Shown: positions 1 to 6,739 of the stretch, one piece after another
Position numbering within the stretch: the first letter of the stretch is position 1
How the letters are laid out: every line of letters starts with the position of its first letter
Source of the DNA: Clostridium sp. Marseille-P2415
GTDB lineage: Bacteria > Bacillota > Clostridia > Lachnospirales > Lachnospiraceae
NCBI RefSeq assembly: GCF_900155545.1
Contig: NZ_LT732526.1
Location: 718,349-769,448, forward strand
DNA length: 51,100 nt
Direction: 5' to 3'
Position numbers and translations under genes: made by a program
Notes under the pieces: model-generated
The model's database searches: none
What the model was told of the DNA's origin: nothing
The model's input: the letters and a program-made list of their open reading frames with translations, nothing else

Positions 1-913
1 CTTCTTCAAAAATGTGGTGTTCTGCAATGTAGCTCATGATGTCGGAAAAGGAATTCACCGCATATTCCGGCATGGTCTGGGTCATTTCCCCGATGATTTC
101 TTCAAACAAGTCAAATTTCAAATTATATTCATAATAGCCGATGCAGTCTTTTTTCTGTTCGCGCATGTACTCCATCCACCTTTGATAGGCCAGCTCTTTT
201 TCATACTGGTCCGTAATATCCTGGTAGGATATGATCCCCCTGAGAGGCTTCTGATCTTCAGTACACACCAGAGAGTAATGAGTGGAGAACCAGCAGTAAT
301 CTCCTGAGCCTGTTTTTAGGCGTGTGATGCATTTTCCCTCAGGGACACCCTGCTCCATGGCCTGGTAAAAATTCAGAAAATCGACAACGCTTTCCCTGTG
401 TACGATGCCGTTTTCAATGAGAAATTCGGGGGAGAGCGGCAGAGTATAGGGGAAGGGGAAGGTTCTGGAAAATTCAGGCGAGGGGGAAAGGGTTCTGGAA
501 GGGATGTCGTAGATGCTTACAAGGCAGCCGGAATGCTGGCTGGCCAGCCGGTATTGTTCTTCCCGGATCCGTAAGTTTTCCTGACAGTTTTTCATACATG
601 TGATATCGGAGACCGCACAGTACAATGTTTCCTCCTCAGGGATATAATTCAGTTGTATGGAGCACCAGATGCAATTTTTTTGCATATTTGCTTTGAATTC
701 CAATTCAAAGCTGTCCGCCCGGTCTGCCAGATGGCTGCGTATTTCTGTTGACAGCCCCGGATATTCTGGTCCATATACCATGTCCTTAAGAGAAGCAGGC
801 ACCTGGAACCGTGTTTTTATAGCCTGATTGGAATAAAGAATGGTAAAGCTTTCATCGATTTTAAGCTTCAGTATGCCGCAGGGAATGCGATCTAAAAAAG
901 ATTCTTGGTTCAT
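1..913 (-). CDS. PAS-domain sensory protein, 3' part missing (runs off left edge)
   Basis: An open frame starts at the ATG at 913-911 and runs leftward to the window edge with no stop, giving about 304 residues. A GGGAGA ribosome site lies about 10 bases upstream. The N-terminus (MNQESFLDRIPCGILKLK) and the text around residues 5-110 read like a PAS fold. A second PAS-like unit follows, ending in a PAC-type phrase (PLRGIISYQDITDQYEKE) around residues 235-250. PAS domains sense ligands or redox state and pass the signal to a C-terminal output. That output (GGDEF, EAL, kinase or other) lies beyond the window, so the function is undetermined. No transmembrane segment is seen in the visible part, so it is probably cytoplasmic. 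Confidence 0.75.
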   Translation of the reverse strand, partial: MNQESFLDRIPCGILKLKIDESFTILYSNQAIKTRFQVPASLKDMVYGPEYPGLSTEIRSHLADRADSFELEFKANMQKNCIWCSIQLNYIPEEETLYCAVSDITCMKNCQENLRIREEQYRLASQHSGCLVSIYDIPSRTLSPSPEFSRTFPFPYTLPLSPEFLIENGIVHRESVVDFLNFYQAMEQGVPEGKCITRLKTGSGDYCWFSTHYSLVCTEDQKPLRGIISYQDITDQYEKELAYQRWMEYMREQKKDCIGYYEYNLKFDLFEEIIGEMTQTMPEYAVNSFSDIMSYIAEHHIFEE

Positions 914-1100
914 TGTTCACTTTCTCCCATAAGTGCTTATGAAAATAGAAATAGGCCTTATTATGAATATATGAAGCATGCTGTCAAAAAATGCGTAAAA
1001 AGAAATAAATATAGTAAACATTTGTAAAATAGATGGATATTAGCGGATGCGGATATTTGATTGAAGCATTGAGGGGGAAGAGAGGTTCAGAGATTTTAGC

Positions 1101-1148
1101 GTAAATAAAAGCGGCACAGCAAGATAAGAAACTGGGCTGCGCCGCTTT
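1101..1148 (-). terminator. Intrinsic terminator of the phosphofructokinase gene
   Basis: A 12-bp stem (1108-1119 with 1137-1148, one G-U pair) is followed on the minus strand by a T-rich tail at 1110-1101. It begins about 20 bases past the phosphofructokinase stop codon. Confidence 0.8.
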
Positions 1149-1169
1149 GGCAGGTTTGGCGGAACAGGA

Positions 1170-2387
1170 TCATTTCCGGTACAGATACACAGGTCTGCCG
1201 CTTTCCATCTTTCTTTGAAGCTCGCCATGGATCAGTGGCAGGGCATATTCCAGGAAATCTGCGGTTACATCAGTGCCATTGCTGCAGATCCATTCGGGCG
1301 GGAACAGCTTTTCCTGATTGCATACTTTGTTGACATCAACAGTGATACACTCCATGGCATAAGGGGAATTTCCTGTGCGGTGAAAGGCGATCATCATTCC
1401 GCTGATGCCATTCAGAGCGGCCTTTACCCCTTCCTGACCTGCCTGTACGGATTCTTCTATGTCGGTTGCAGAAGCCAGCATGCCGCTGCAGCGCTGGTTT
1501 ACATTCAGCTCAATGGAACGGACCTTTACGCCGAAGCGGCTGCGCACAAAGTTCTCCAGCATTTTTCCGCTTCCGGTCAGCATTTTATGACCAAAGGTGT
1601 CCAAACGGACTTCATCCGCGTATTCGCATATGAATTTGCCCCGGGCATCAGAGAGTCCTTCTGAAATACAGATAATAACAGAATTATTTTTGTTAAGGGC
1701 AGCCTTTACATCCAATGCGAATTGTTCAAAATCAAAATCTGTTTCAGGAAGGTAGATAAGCACGGGATTATCGCCCTCAAACTTTCTGGCCAGCGCACTG
1801 GCAGCGGTGAGCCAGCCTGCATGACGGCCCATCAGTTCCACGATGGTGACGGACTTTTGCTGGTAGACAGAAGAGTCCAGAACGATTTCACGGACAGTAT
1901 CAGCGACGTATTTTGCAGCACTGCCGTATCCGGGGGTATGATCCGTAAGAATCAAGTCATTGTCAATGGTTTTGGGAACTCCAATGAAACGGATGCTGCT
2001 TTCGTGATGGGCGGCGTAGCGGGAAAGCTTGCTTACCGTATCCATGGAATCATTACCGCCAATGTAAAAGAAATATCCAATCTCCATGGCCCGGAATTTT
2101 TCAAACAGAGCCGGGTAAAAAGGAGAAGATAGATCGTCGGGAAGTTTGTAGCGGCAGGAGCCTAAATAGGCGGCAGGTGTTAATTTCAGAAGTTCCAGTT
2201 CATCTTCCGTCAAATCACCCGTTAAATCCATATAATTGCTGGACATGAAGCCTTCTATGCCATGAATCATGCCGTAAACCCGGCCGATTTCTTCGTGAGC
2301 CATTCCTTCTTTAATGACGCCGTAAAGGCTTGCATTGATCACGGCGGTTGGTCCGCCGGACTGTCCTACGATTGCATTTTTCTTCAT
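1170..2387 (-). CDS. pfp: 6-phosphofructokinase, probably PPi-dependent
   Basis: This 405-residue protein matches the phosphofructokinase family throughout. It would phosphorylate fructose 6-phosphate to fructose 1,6-bisphosphate in glycolysis, in the cytoplasm. The N-terminal phosphate-binding loop is GQSGGPTAVINAS (residues 8-20). The donor-site motif is GGNDS (110-114), and PKTIDND (138-144) carries the catalytic aspartates. ATP enzymes normally have GGDGS and PGTIDND. The second Asp after GGN and the Lys in PKTIDND are the signatures of pyrophosphate-dependent members, so PPi is the likely donor. GGND in place of the usual GGDD is slightly unusual. The ATG at 2387 has GGAGG upstream, plus a good promoter, and the gene ends in its own terminator, so it is probably monocistronic. 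Confidence 0.9.
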   Translation of the reverse strand: MKKNAIVGQSGGPTAVINASLYGVIKEGMAHEEIGRVYGMIHGIEGFMSSNYMDLTGDLTEDELELLKLTPAAYLGSCRYKLPDDLSSPFYPALFEKFRAMEIGYFFYIGGNDSMDTVSKLSRYAAHHESSIRFIGVPKTIDNDLILTDHTPGYGSAAKYVADTVREIVLDSSVYQQKSVTIVELMGRHAGWLTAASALARKFEGDNPVLIYLPETDFDFEQFALDVKAALNKNNSVIICISEGLSDARGKFICEYADEVRLDTFGHKMLTGSGKMLENFVRSRFGVKVRSIELNVNQRCSGMLASATDIEESVQAGQEGVKAALNGISGMMIAFHRTGNSPYAMECITVDVNKVCNQEKLFPPEWICSNGTDVTADFLEYALPLIHGELQRKMESGRPVYLYRK

Positions 2388-2431
2388 GTATGGTATCCTC
2401 CAAATTTACGTATGCCTGTGGCACTTTTCCT

Positions 2432-2460
2432 ATTCTATAATAGAACGGGTTTCTTTGCAA
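2432..2460 (-). promoter_or_regulatory. Sigma-A type promoter for the phosphofructokinase gene
   Basis: On the minus strand: TTGCAA (2460-2455), a 17-bp spacer, then TAGAAT (2437-2432), about 45 bases upstream of the start codon. Confidence 0.6.
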
Positions 2461-2912
2461 CGGTCATTCCCTAAAATTCGACATTATATGGCAAATGAAT
2501 CATGAATAACCGGATAAGCTCTATGGGATTCGGAAGGATGGAAAATGAAGGATGTTATGAAAATCTTAGAATCGTTTGGCCTTTAAAAAGGGAGGAGCCG
2601 GTGAAATACGGATTTCACCGGCGAGTTATGAAAAAAAGTCTTTTATTTAAACAAGTTTTGGAGTTGTTCTTGTTTATGTCTTTATTATAGGAGAAAGATA
2701 TGAAAAAAGTTTGTAGAAGTTGTAAATAAATTTTGTACGTCTTGTGAAGAAACTGTGAAGTATAAACATTAGTTTTTTATCAATAAACCAATTAAACGGA
2801 GCTGTAGTAATTTTTCCAAATACCATATAATATAATTTTAGTATCACCAAAGAAAGGAGGTATTTTTATAATTTGTTACTATTGTATAAATTTTAGAAAG
2901 GCGATTATAACT
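2461..2912. other. Intergenic region with an 11-bp inverted repeat; no credible gene
   Basis: About 450 bases between divergent genes. The only strong structure is a perfect hairpin (2597-2607 with 2612-2622, loop ACGG). On the minus strand it is followed after six bases by CTTTTT, so it could be a weak leftward terminator, but no leftward gene precedes it. The right part (2700-2912) is very AT-rich, with several TATAAT-like boxes that could drive the secreted-protein gene at 2913. The small frame at 2502-2690 lacks a ribosome site and looks non-coding. Confidence 0.5.
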
Positions 2913-3359
2913 ATGAAAAAAATGAAATCCATAATTTTAGTAATGCTGGTTTTATCAATTATTTTGCTTCCTGCGATCAATGCAAATGCCGCAGTAAAGG
3001 AAACTCAAGTACAAACAAAAGCGTCTAGCGGTTCTGATTATGAACTTGAGGAACGTAAAATAAGGGGCGGAGGTACGATAATTTGGGACAATTCTGATGA
3101 AGGATATTATTTACGCAGAGGTTCCAATATAACTTTTCAAGTAAATGCTGAACAGGACTCTGATGTAGTGCTGGAAGTTTATAGGAAAGAATCTAAAGGA
3201 GTATATACTCAAGTTGACGAATATACGGTCAGCATCAATGAAGGCGGTTCGACAGGCGTTTTTTTTGATATATTAAAATCTGGTCGGTACGCATTTGGTG
3301 TAAGAAATTTAAATTCAACTTACGGAAGGTTTTCGGGTTGGATACTTTTAAATGATTAA
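2913..3359 (+). CDS. Small secreted protein, unknown function
   Basis: 148 residues. A classical signal peptide covers residues 1-27: basic start MKKMK, a hydrophobic core IILVMLVLSIILLPAI, then NANA-A as the likely cleavage site. The mature part of about 120 residues is polar and beta-rich in appearance, with no cysteines, no sortase motif and no lipobox, so it is probably released or loosely wall-associated. The end (YAFGVRNLNSTYGRFSGWI) resembles the beta-sandwich style of small clostridial exported proteins, but I recognise no family. Base composition is more AT-rich than the housekeeping genes further right. The ribosome site (GAAAGGCG) is acceptable. A GC-rich hairpin lies 12 bases past the stop. 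Confidence 0.7.
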   Translation: MKKMKSIILVMLVLSIILLPAINANAAVKETQVQTKASSGSDYELEERKIRGGGTIIWDNSDEGYYLRRGSNITFQVNAEQDSDVVLEVYRKESKGVYTQVDEYTVSINEGGSTGVFFDILKSGRYAFGVRNLNSTYGRFSGWILLND

Positions 3360-3370
3360 TCTTAAAATAA

Positions 3371-3395
3371 GGCCGGTAGGGTAACCCTATTGGCC
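3371..3395 (+). terminator. Hairpin downstream of the secreted-protein gene
   Basis: An 11-bp stem (3371-3381 with 3385-3395, two G-U pairs) with a 3-base loop follows the stop at 3359. The T-tract after it is poor (CCTCTTATG), so it may be a weak terminator or an RNA-stabilising stem. Confidence 0.45.
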
Positions 3396-3601
3396 CCTCT
3401 TATGTGCTGTCCACCATGTTCTTTGCTGTGCCACTATGCTATCCCTAAAATTTGTGAAAGCTAATAGATGAATCACAAATATTAGGGATCAAGATAAACG
3501 CATGAGTAAATAAATTGTGAACAAAATCACTTTATCTGTTGCAAGGGTTGAAGTCAAGTTTTTTGTGTTACACATTAATTTAAGAGCCTTTTTTATAGGC
3601 T

Positions 3602-3829
3602 CTATTCTTCGAATTCGCTAGATTGGCTCTTTATATTGCATCCAACATTTTCGATACAAGATTTAATTGAATTTTCGTCGGTTGATTGATTGTATCCGAC
3701 TTCAATTGAACCTCTTGCTACATCAATATTGACCATAGAAATTCCTTCTATTTTATCTAATGCATTTTTTAGCTGAGTTTTAATTTCCGAATTCTGTATG
3801 CCTGATATATTATAATGAATTTTGTTCAT
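3602..3829 (-). CDS. HMA-like small protein lacking the CXXC metal site
   Basis: 75 residues. Length and pattern fit the heavy-metal-associated ferredoxin-like fold of CopZ and P-type ATPase N-domains: a first strand IHYNISGI, a helix ending ALDKIEGI, a second strand SMVNIDVARGSIEVGY, and a second helix ending IENVGCNI. In typical members the first loop is GMTCxxC. Here it is GIQNSE, so both metal ligands are absent, and the only cysteines (in SCIENVGC) sit elsewhere. Metal chaperoning is therefore doubtful and the role unknown. AAAGGAG precedes the ATG at good spacing. A small stem, 3583-3588 with 3598-3603, overlaps the stop codon. Confidence 0.65.
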   Translation of the reverse strand: MNKIHYNISGIQNSEIKTQLKNALDKIEGISMVNIDVARGSIEVGYNQSTDENSIKSCIENVGCNIKSQSSEFEE

Positions 3830-3853
3830 AAGATAACTCCTTTACAGTTTAAA

Positions 3854-4069
3854 TTATATTTTTTGGACATTTAAAGCACATAAGCCTTTATCATCTTTTT
3901 TAACGTCAAAGTTGACAGGCTCGCCCTCGTGTAAATCTTTTTTATGAGTTTTTTTCTTAACTTGTGAATGATGTACGAAAACAACCCGTCCTTCGTTGGT
4001 TGAGATAAAGCCGTAGCCTGCTTGCCTGTTTATCGGCTGAATGTGAGATACTTTAATGATATATAGAGT
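3854..4069 (-). pseudogene. Cold-shock domain without a start codon
   Basis: On the minus strand an open frame ends at TAA 3856-3854 and reads ...RQAGYGFISTNEGRVVFVHH... ...HEGEPVNFDVKKDDKG... This is a recognisable cold-shock (OB-fold, single-stranded nucleic-acid binding) domain: the GYGFI and VFVHH RNP motifs are intact. The usual first strand (MxGTVKWFN) is replaced by IIKVSHIQPIN. No ATG, GTG or TTG lies between the domain and an in-frame TAG at 4072-4070, and no ribosome site is visible. That TAG is the stop of the small gene upstream, in the same frame. It is either a decayed gene, a domain reached by stop read-through, or a gene using ATT or ATC as start. Confidence 0.55.
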
Positions 4070-4222
4070 CTAAGGTTCTTTATCTTTCGAATTATCAGCC
4101 TTTAATCCGAATACGGCTCGAGCGCTTTCTGCTTGTGGATTATGCTTAATATGTTTTGAATGAAAAGTACCATCATCTTTTTTATGATTACTTGTACTTT
4201 TTTTTGAATTATTTTTGCTCAT
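4070..4222 (-). CDS. Small basic hydrophilic protein (possibly CPC_1213-like)
   Basis: A 50-residue frame, starting MSKNNSKKSTSNHKKDDG and ending NSKDKEP, begins at ATG 4222-4220. A strong ribosome site (AAAGGAG) sits eight bases upstream. It is Lys/Ser/Asn-rich at the front and has a conserved-looking core (HSKHIKHNPQAESARAVFGL). From memory this resembles a family of about 50-residue clostridial proteins annotated as CPC_1213; I could not check this and no function is known to me. Its TAG stop is followed in the same frame by the cold-shock domain described separately. Confidence 0.55.
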   Translation of the reverse strand: MSKNNSKKSTSNHKKDDGTFHSKHIKHNPQAESARAVFGLKADNSKDKEP

Positions 4223-4356
4223 AGTTAGTCTCCTTTTATTATAAAACTATTTTTTAGTATGCCATTCATATAAAAATTTCATTCTATGGTTGGTTTCCAG
4301 TTTAAGCCAGGAAATTTAAGAAGCATCTTGAGAACCTCCCAGTGTATTATCCTCAA

Positions 4357-4479
4357 ATGTTTGAAGCCAGAAAGATTAAGTGGTCGGCTCATTGTCTGGA
4401 GCGGATGCAGGAACGGGATATAAGACGGGAAGATGTTAAAATTGCATTATGCATGGCGAATTGCTGGCTCTTTTTATGA
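4357..4479 (+). pseudogene. Truncated DUF4258-like fragment
   Basis: A 40-residue frame starting MFEARKIKWSAHCLERMQER. The KWSAHCLERMQERDIRREDV stretch matches the N-terminal half of DUF4258 proteins (pattern: basic start, SxHxxxRMxxRxI, then an acidic helix). These are usually 80-100 residues and are often found beside toxin-antitoxin or XRE genes. The reading stops at TGA 4477-4479 after MANCWLFL, where the family would continue with its beta-rich second half. No ribosome site and no partner gene are visible. It is most likely the relic of a deleted small gene. Confidence 0.5.
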
Positions 4480-4511
4480 ATAACACATTAATCGTAATTT
4501 TTTCACCATTC

Positions 4512-4928
4512 TTACAAAAAAATGTAATGCGGCCGGTCTTCGCCGAATAGCCGGTATCTCAGCCAATCATCAAGAATGATTCCGAGCGCGCTGATCCAGA
4601 ACCAGAGCAGGGAAAACTGTGGACAAATCTGGCCCAGGACATTGCCCGGAAGATTACTGTAATCCCAGACATCCCAGCCAAGCCATATATTTACCACACA
4701 ACCGGTAATAAACTCAAAGTATGTAATGATAGCCATGCCAATAAGCATCTGCTTCCAGAGCGGTGTGCACCAGGGGATCAATTCATTAATCAGTCCTATG
4801 CATACAAAGCATACACCGCCTAAAATAAACATGGTCCAATGAGACCATCCCCGGAACAGAATTTCCAACAGGTTATACAAAACTCCTCCGACCCCAAATA
4901 AAAATACATATTTAGCTGACTTTTTCAT
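4512..4928 (-). CDS. CmpB-type (putative ABC transporter type IV) membrane protein
   Basis: 138 residues with about four hydrophobic segments (residues 5-22, 30-50, 62-82 and 103-120). The phrase WDVWDYSNLPGNVLGQICPQFSLLW matches the conserved centre of PF06541, in which members carry WDYS..P.N..G.I....S.LW. The family is named as a putative ABC transporter permease, but its biochemical role is not established and no ATPase gene is adjacent. It is integral to the cytoplasmic membrane. The start at 4928 is preceded by GGGGCAAGG on the minus strand. An overlapping Lys-rich frame of 61 codons upstream (5097-4912) has no ribosome site and is not called. Confidence 0.7.
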   Translation of the reverse strand: MKKSAKYVFLFGVGGVLYNLLEILFRGWSHWTMFILGGVCFVCIGLINELIPWCTPLWKQMLIGMAIITYFEFITGCVVNIWLGWDVWDYSNLPGNVLGQICPQFSLLWFWISALGIILDDWLRYRLFGEDRPHYIFL

Positions 4929-5137
4929 GGACCTTGCCCCGCGTTACGGTTACTTTCTGTATAAGATATGCTTTATGTATATCTGATTCATAATTTTCTT
5001 GCACATTCTTTAGCCGAACACAACGATCTTTTGATAATTTTTGCATTTTGACCGTTAATTTTTTCATATATTTGAACTTCTGATATTTCTTTACCATATA
5101 ATATATTACTATATCAAAAAATGAACAGGAGTGTCAT

Positions 5138-5461
5138 ATGGATATTAATGAATTTGCTATCCTCTATCCGGAATTATATTCGATGATAGTTGAAGATGTC
5201 AGTTACGCAGTCGATATGAACCAGATCACAGGGGAAGAATCACTTCGTGACTGGGACAATTTGGTTGATAGCCTTGTGAAAAAATATGAACAGGCAGAAA
5301 ATATGGATGAGAATATGGCCCAGCAGTTTCCTGGCGGTTTTGGCGACAGAGATGATAGAGACCGCCGCCGTCGCCGCCGCCGCCGTTTTCGTGACCATGA
5401 TCTGAGAGATCTCTTTAGAATTATATTTTTAAGAAGATTGTTTGACAGAGATCGTTACTAA
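5138..5461 (+). CDS. Unknown protein with Arg/Asp-rich C-terminus
   Basis: 107 residues, well started (AACAGGAG, spacing 7). The N-terminal 65 residues are acidic and helical (starting MDINEFAILYPELYSMIVED). There follows a glycine hinge (FPGGFG), then an extraordinary basic stretch: RDDRDRRRRRRRRFRDHDL, encoded by a run of CGC/CGT codons at 5365-5396. The last part (LFRIIFLRRLFDRDRY) is an amphipathic basic helix. The split acidic-helix and poly-Arg layout suggests nucleic-acid, polyphosphate or acidic-surface binding, perhaps a spore or nucleoid protein, but this is only inference. I recognise no named family. Confidence 0.65.
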   Translation: MDINEFAILYPELYSMIVEDVSYAVDMNQITGEESLRDWDNLVDSLVKKYEQAENMDENMAQQFPGGFGDRDDRDRRRRRRRRFRDHDLRDLFRIIFLRRLFDRDRY

Positions 5462-5618
5462 TAAAAAATTATTAAAATCAATATATTAAAAGATATCTTT
5501 TTCTTTATATTGCGTATAATAATTTTATACAGTTTTGCTATAAAACAACCTTCTAAAAGCATTCCCATAATCCCCGCAAATAATATGGTAATATGGTATT
5601 GGTTGAAAATGTATCAAC

Positions 5619-5650
5619 ATGCGCCTGGTTTTTGCTGGGCGCATTTTTTC
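5619..5650 (+). terminator. Intrinsic terminator
   Basis: Stem ATGCGCC (5619-5625) with GGCGCAT (5638-5644) followed by six Ts (5644-5649). It lies 158 bases after the Arg-rich gene and is the only clear rightward stop before mscL. Confidence 0.75.
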
Positions 5651-5965
5651 CCGATTTTTGTAAGTCCTTCGGAATTTATTTTATTTACCTGTGGTTTATG
5701 GCTGTCAACAGTGGATTAAAGAGCATGCGGAAATGTTCTTTGTTGTGACATTTCCGGCACAGAATGTTAAAATATTATCAATATGAAGCTGATTATAGTT
5801 CTGGAGCTGAAAGCTGGAACTGGTGACTGATTTGCAGTATTAATTGCATATTTTCGCCAATGGCAATGCATCATATAAAAGACAGGGATATTTCGATCAT
5901 CTGGTTATGTATGCAACCAATGAGATGCGGAATGTGAAAATGAAATATTGAGAGGACTGGTGCTT
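5651..5965 (+). other. Intergenic region upstream of mscL
   Basis: Holds a 9-bp inverted repeat (5728-5736 with 5748-5756, CGGAAATGT) without a T-tract, and a 35-codon frame at 5844-5951 that starts directly after an in-frame stop and has no ribosome site. That frame may be a decayed gene end. No convincing promoter for mscL was found. Confidence 0.4.
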
Positions 5966-6454
5966 ATGGAAAAGAAAAAAGGGATCATAGCCGAGTTTAA
6001 AGAATTTGTTTTACGTGGAAATGTGGTGGATTTGGCTGTTGGCGTTATTATCGGCGCAGCATTTCAAGGCATTGTTAATTCGCTGGTAAGGGATGTCATC
6101 TCCCCATTGATTGGAGTCATTACCGGAGGCGTTGATTTTTCAAATAAGTTCGTGCTGCTGTACAAAGCTCCCCAAGGTACAGATGTCTCAACGCTGCAGG
6201 CGGCACAGGCTCTCGGCCCGGTATTTGCGTATGGTTCGTTTATCACAGCTGTCATCAATTTTTTAATAATGGCCGTTGTTATTTTCCTGATGATAAAGGC
6301 AATTAATTCGCTGCGCGGCAAGAAGCAGAAAGCGGTACCGGAATCCCAGAAAGAAAAGGAATGCCAATTTTGTTTTAAACGTATCAATGTGAACGCCACT
6401 CGCTGTCCATATTGTACAAGCCGGTTGGATGCGCAGAAAAAAACAGCACAATAA
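5966..6454 (+). CDS. mscL: Large-conductance mechanosensitive channel, with zinc-ribbon tail
   Basis: MscL opens a wide, non-selective pore in the cytoplasmic membrane under tension and protects cells from hypo-osmotic shock. The protein (162 residues from ATG 5966, with AGAGGA upstream) has the family N-terminus [22 protein letters not shown]1 with the pore-lining [12 protein letters not shown], a periplasmic loop ([12 protein letters not shown]), and TM2 around [19 protein letters not shown]. It is longer than the roughly 136-residue E. coli channel because of a C-terminal extension holding two CXXC pairs (CQFC at about 135 and CPYC at about 150), a small zinc ribbon. The TTG at 5948 is a poorer start, lying before the ribosome site. 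Confidence 0.93.
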   Translation: MEKKKGIIAEFKEFVLRGNVVDLAVGVIIGAAFQGIVNSLVRDVISPLIGVITGGVDFSNKFVLLYKAPQGTDVSTLQAAQALGPVFAYGSFITAVINFLIMAVVIFLMIKAINSLRGKKQKAVPESQKEKECQFCFKRINVNATRCPYCTSRLDAQKKTAQ

Positions 6455-6739
6455 GGAAGCGCCAATATCCAAAGACCTTTCTGTTTTAATCGTTTACTGC
6501 AGCGGCACAAAGGTAAACCCATAAGGAGGGGATCCCTTCTGCTGAGTCTGGTCCCATATACGAAGGGTATGGGGCGTTATGATTCCGGTGATCACTCAAT
6601 GCCCCAGAGTTACCGATATGTGCGCTGCATGACAGGCAATTGGGGCTGCACCCTCCTTCATCCGGTTTTGGAAATAATAAGAGCTCTGCTGCATAAAATA
6701 TATTATATGTGCATTAGTAATAGACAGGGAGGCCTATTC

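Noticed and set aside
1215-1664. 149-codon plus-strand frame inside the phosphofructokinase gene
   Set aside because: Antisense shadow of a well-identified gene; no independent start signals.
2502-2690. 62-codon plus-strand frame
   Set aside because: No ribosome site; it runs through the hairpin at 2597-2622 and shows no protein-like pattern.
4912-5097. Lys-rich 61-codon minus-strand frame
   Set aside because: No ribosome site, overlaps the CmpB-type gene start, and composition looks like translated AT-rich spacer.
5844-5951. 35-codon frame before mscL
   Set aside because: Starts right after an in-frame stop, has no ribosome site and no recognisable family; kept only as a possible relic.
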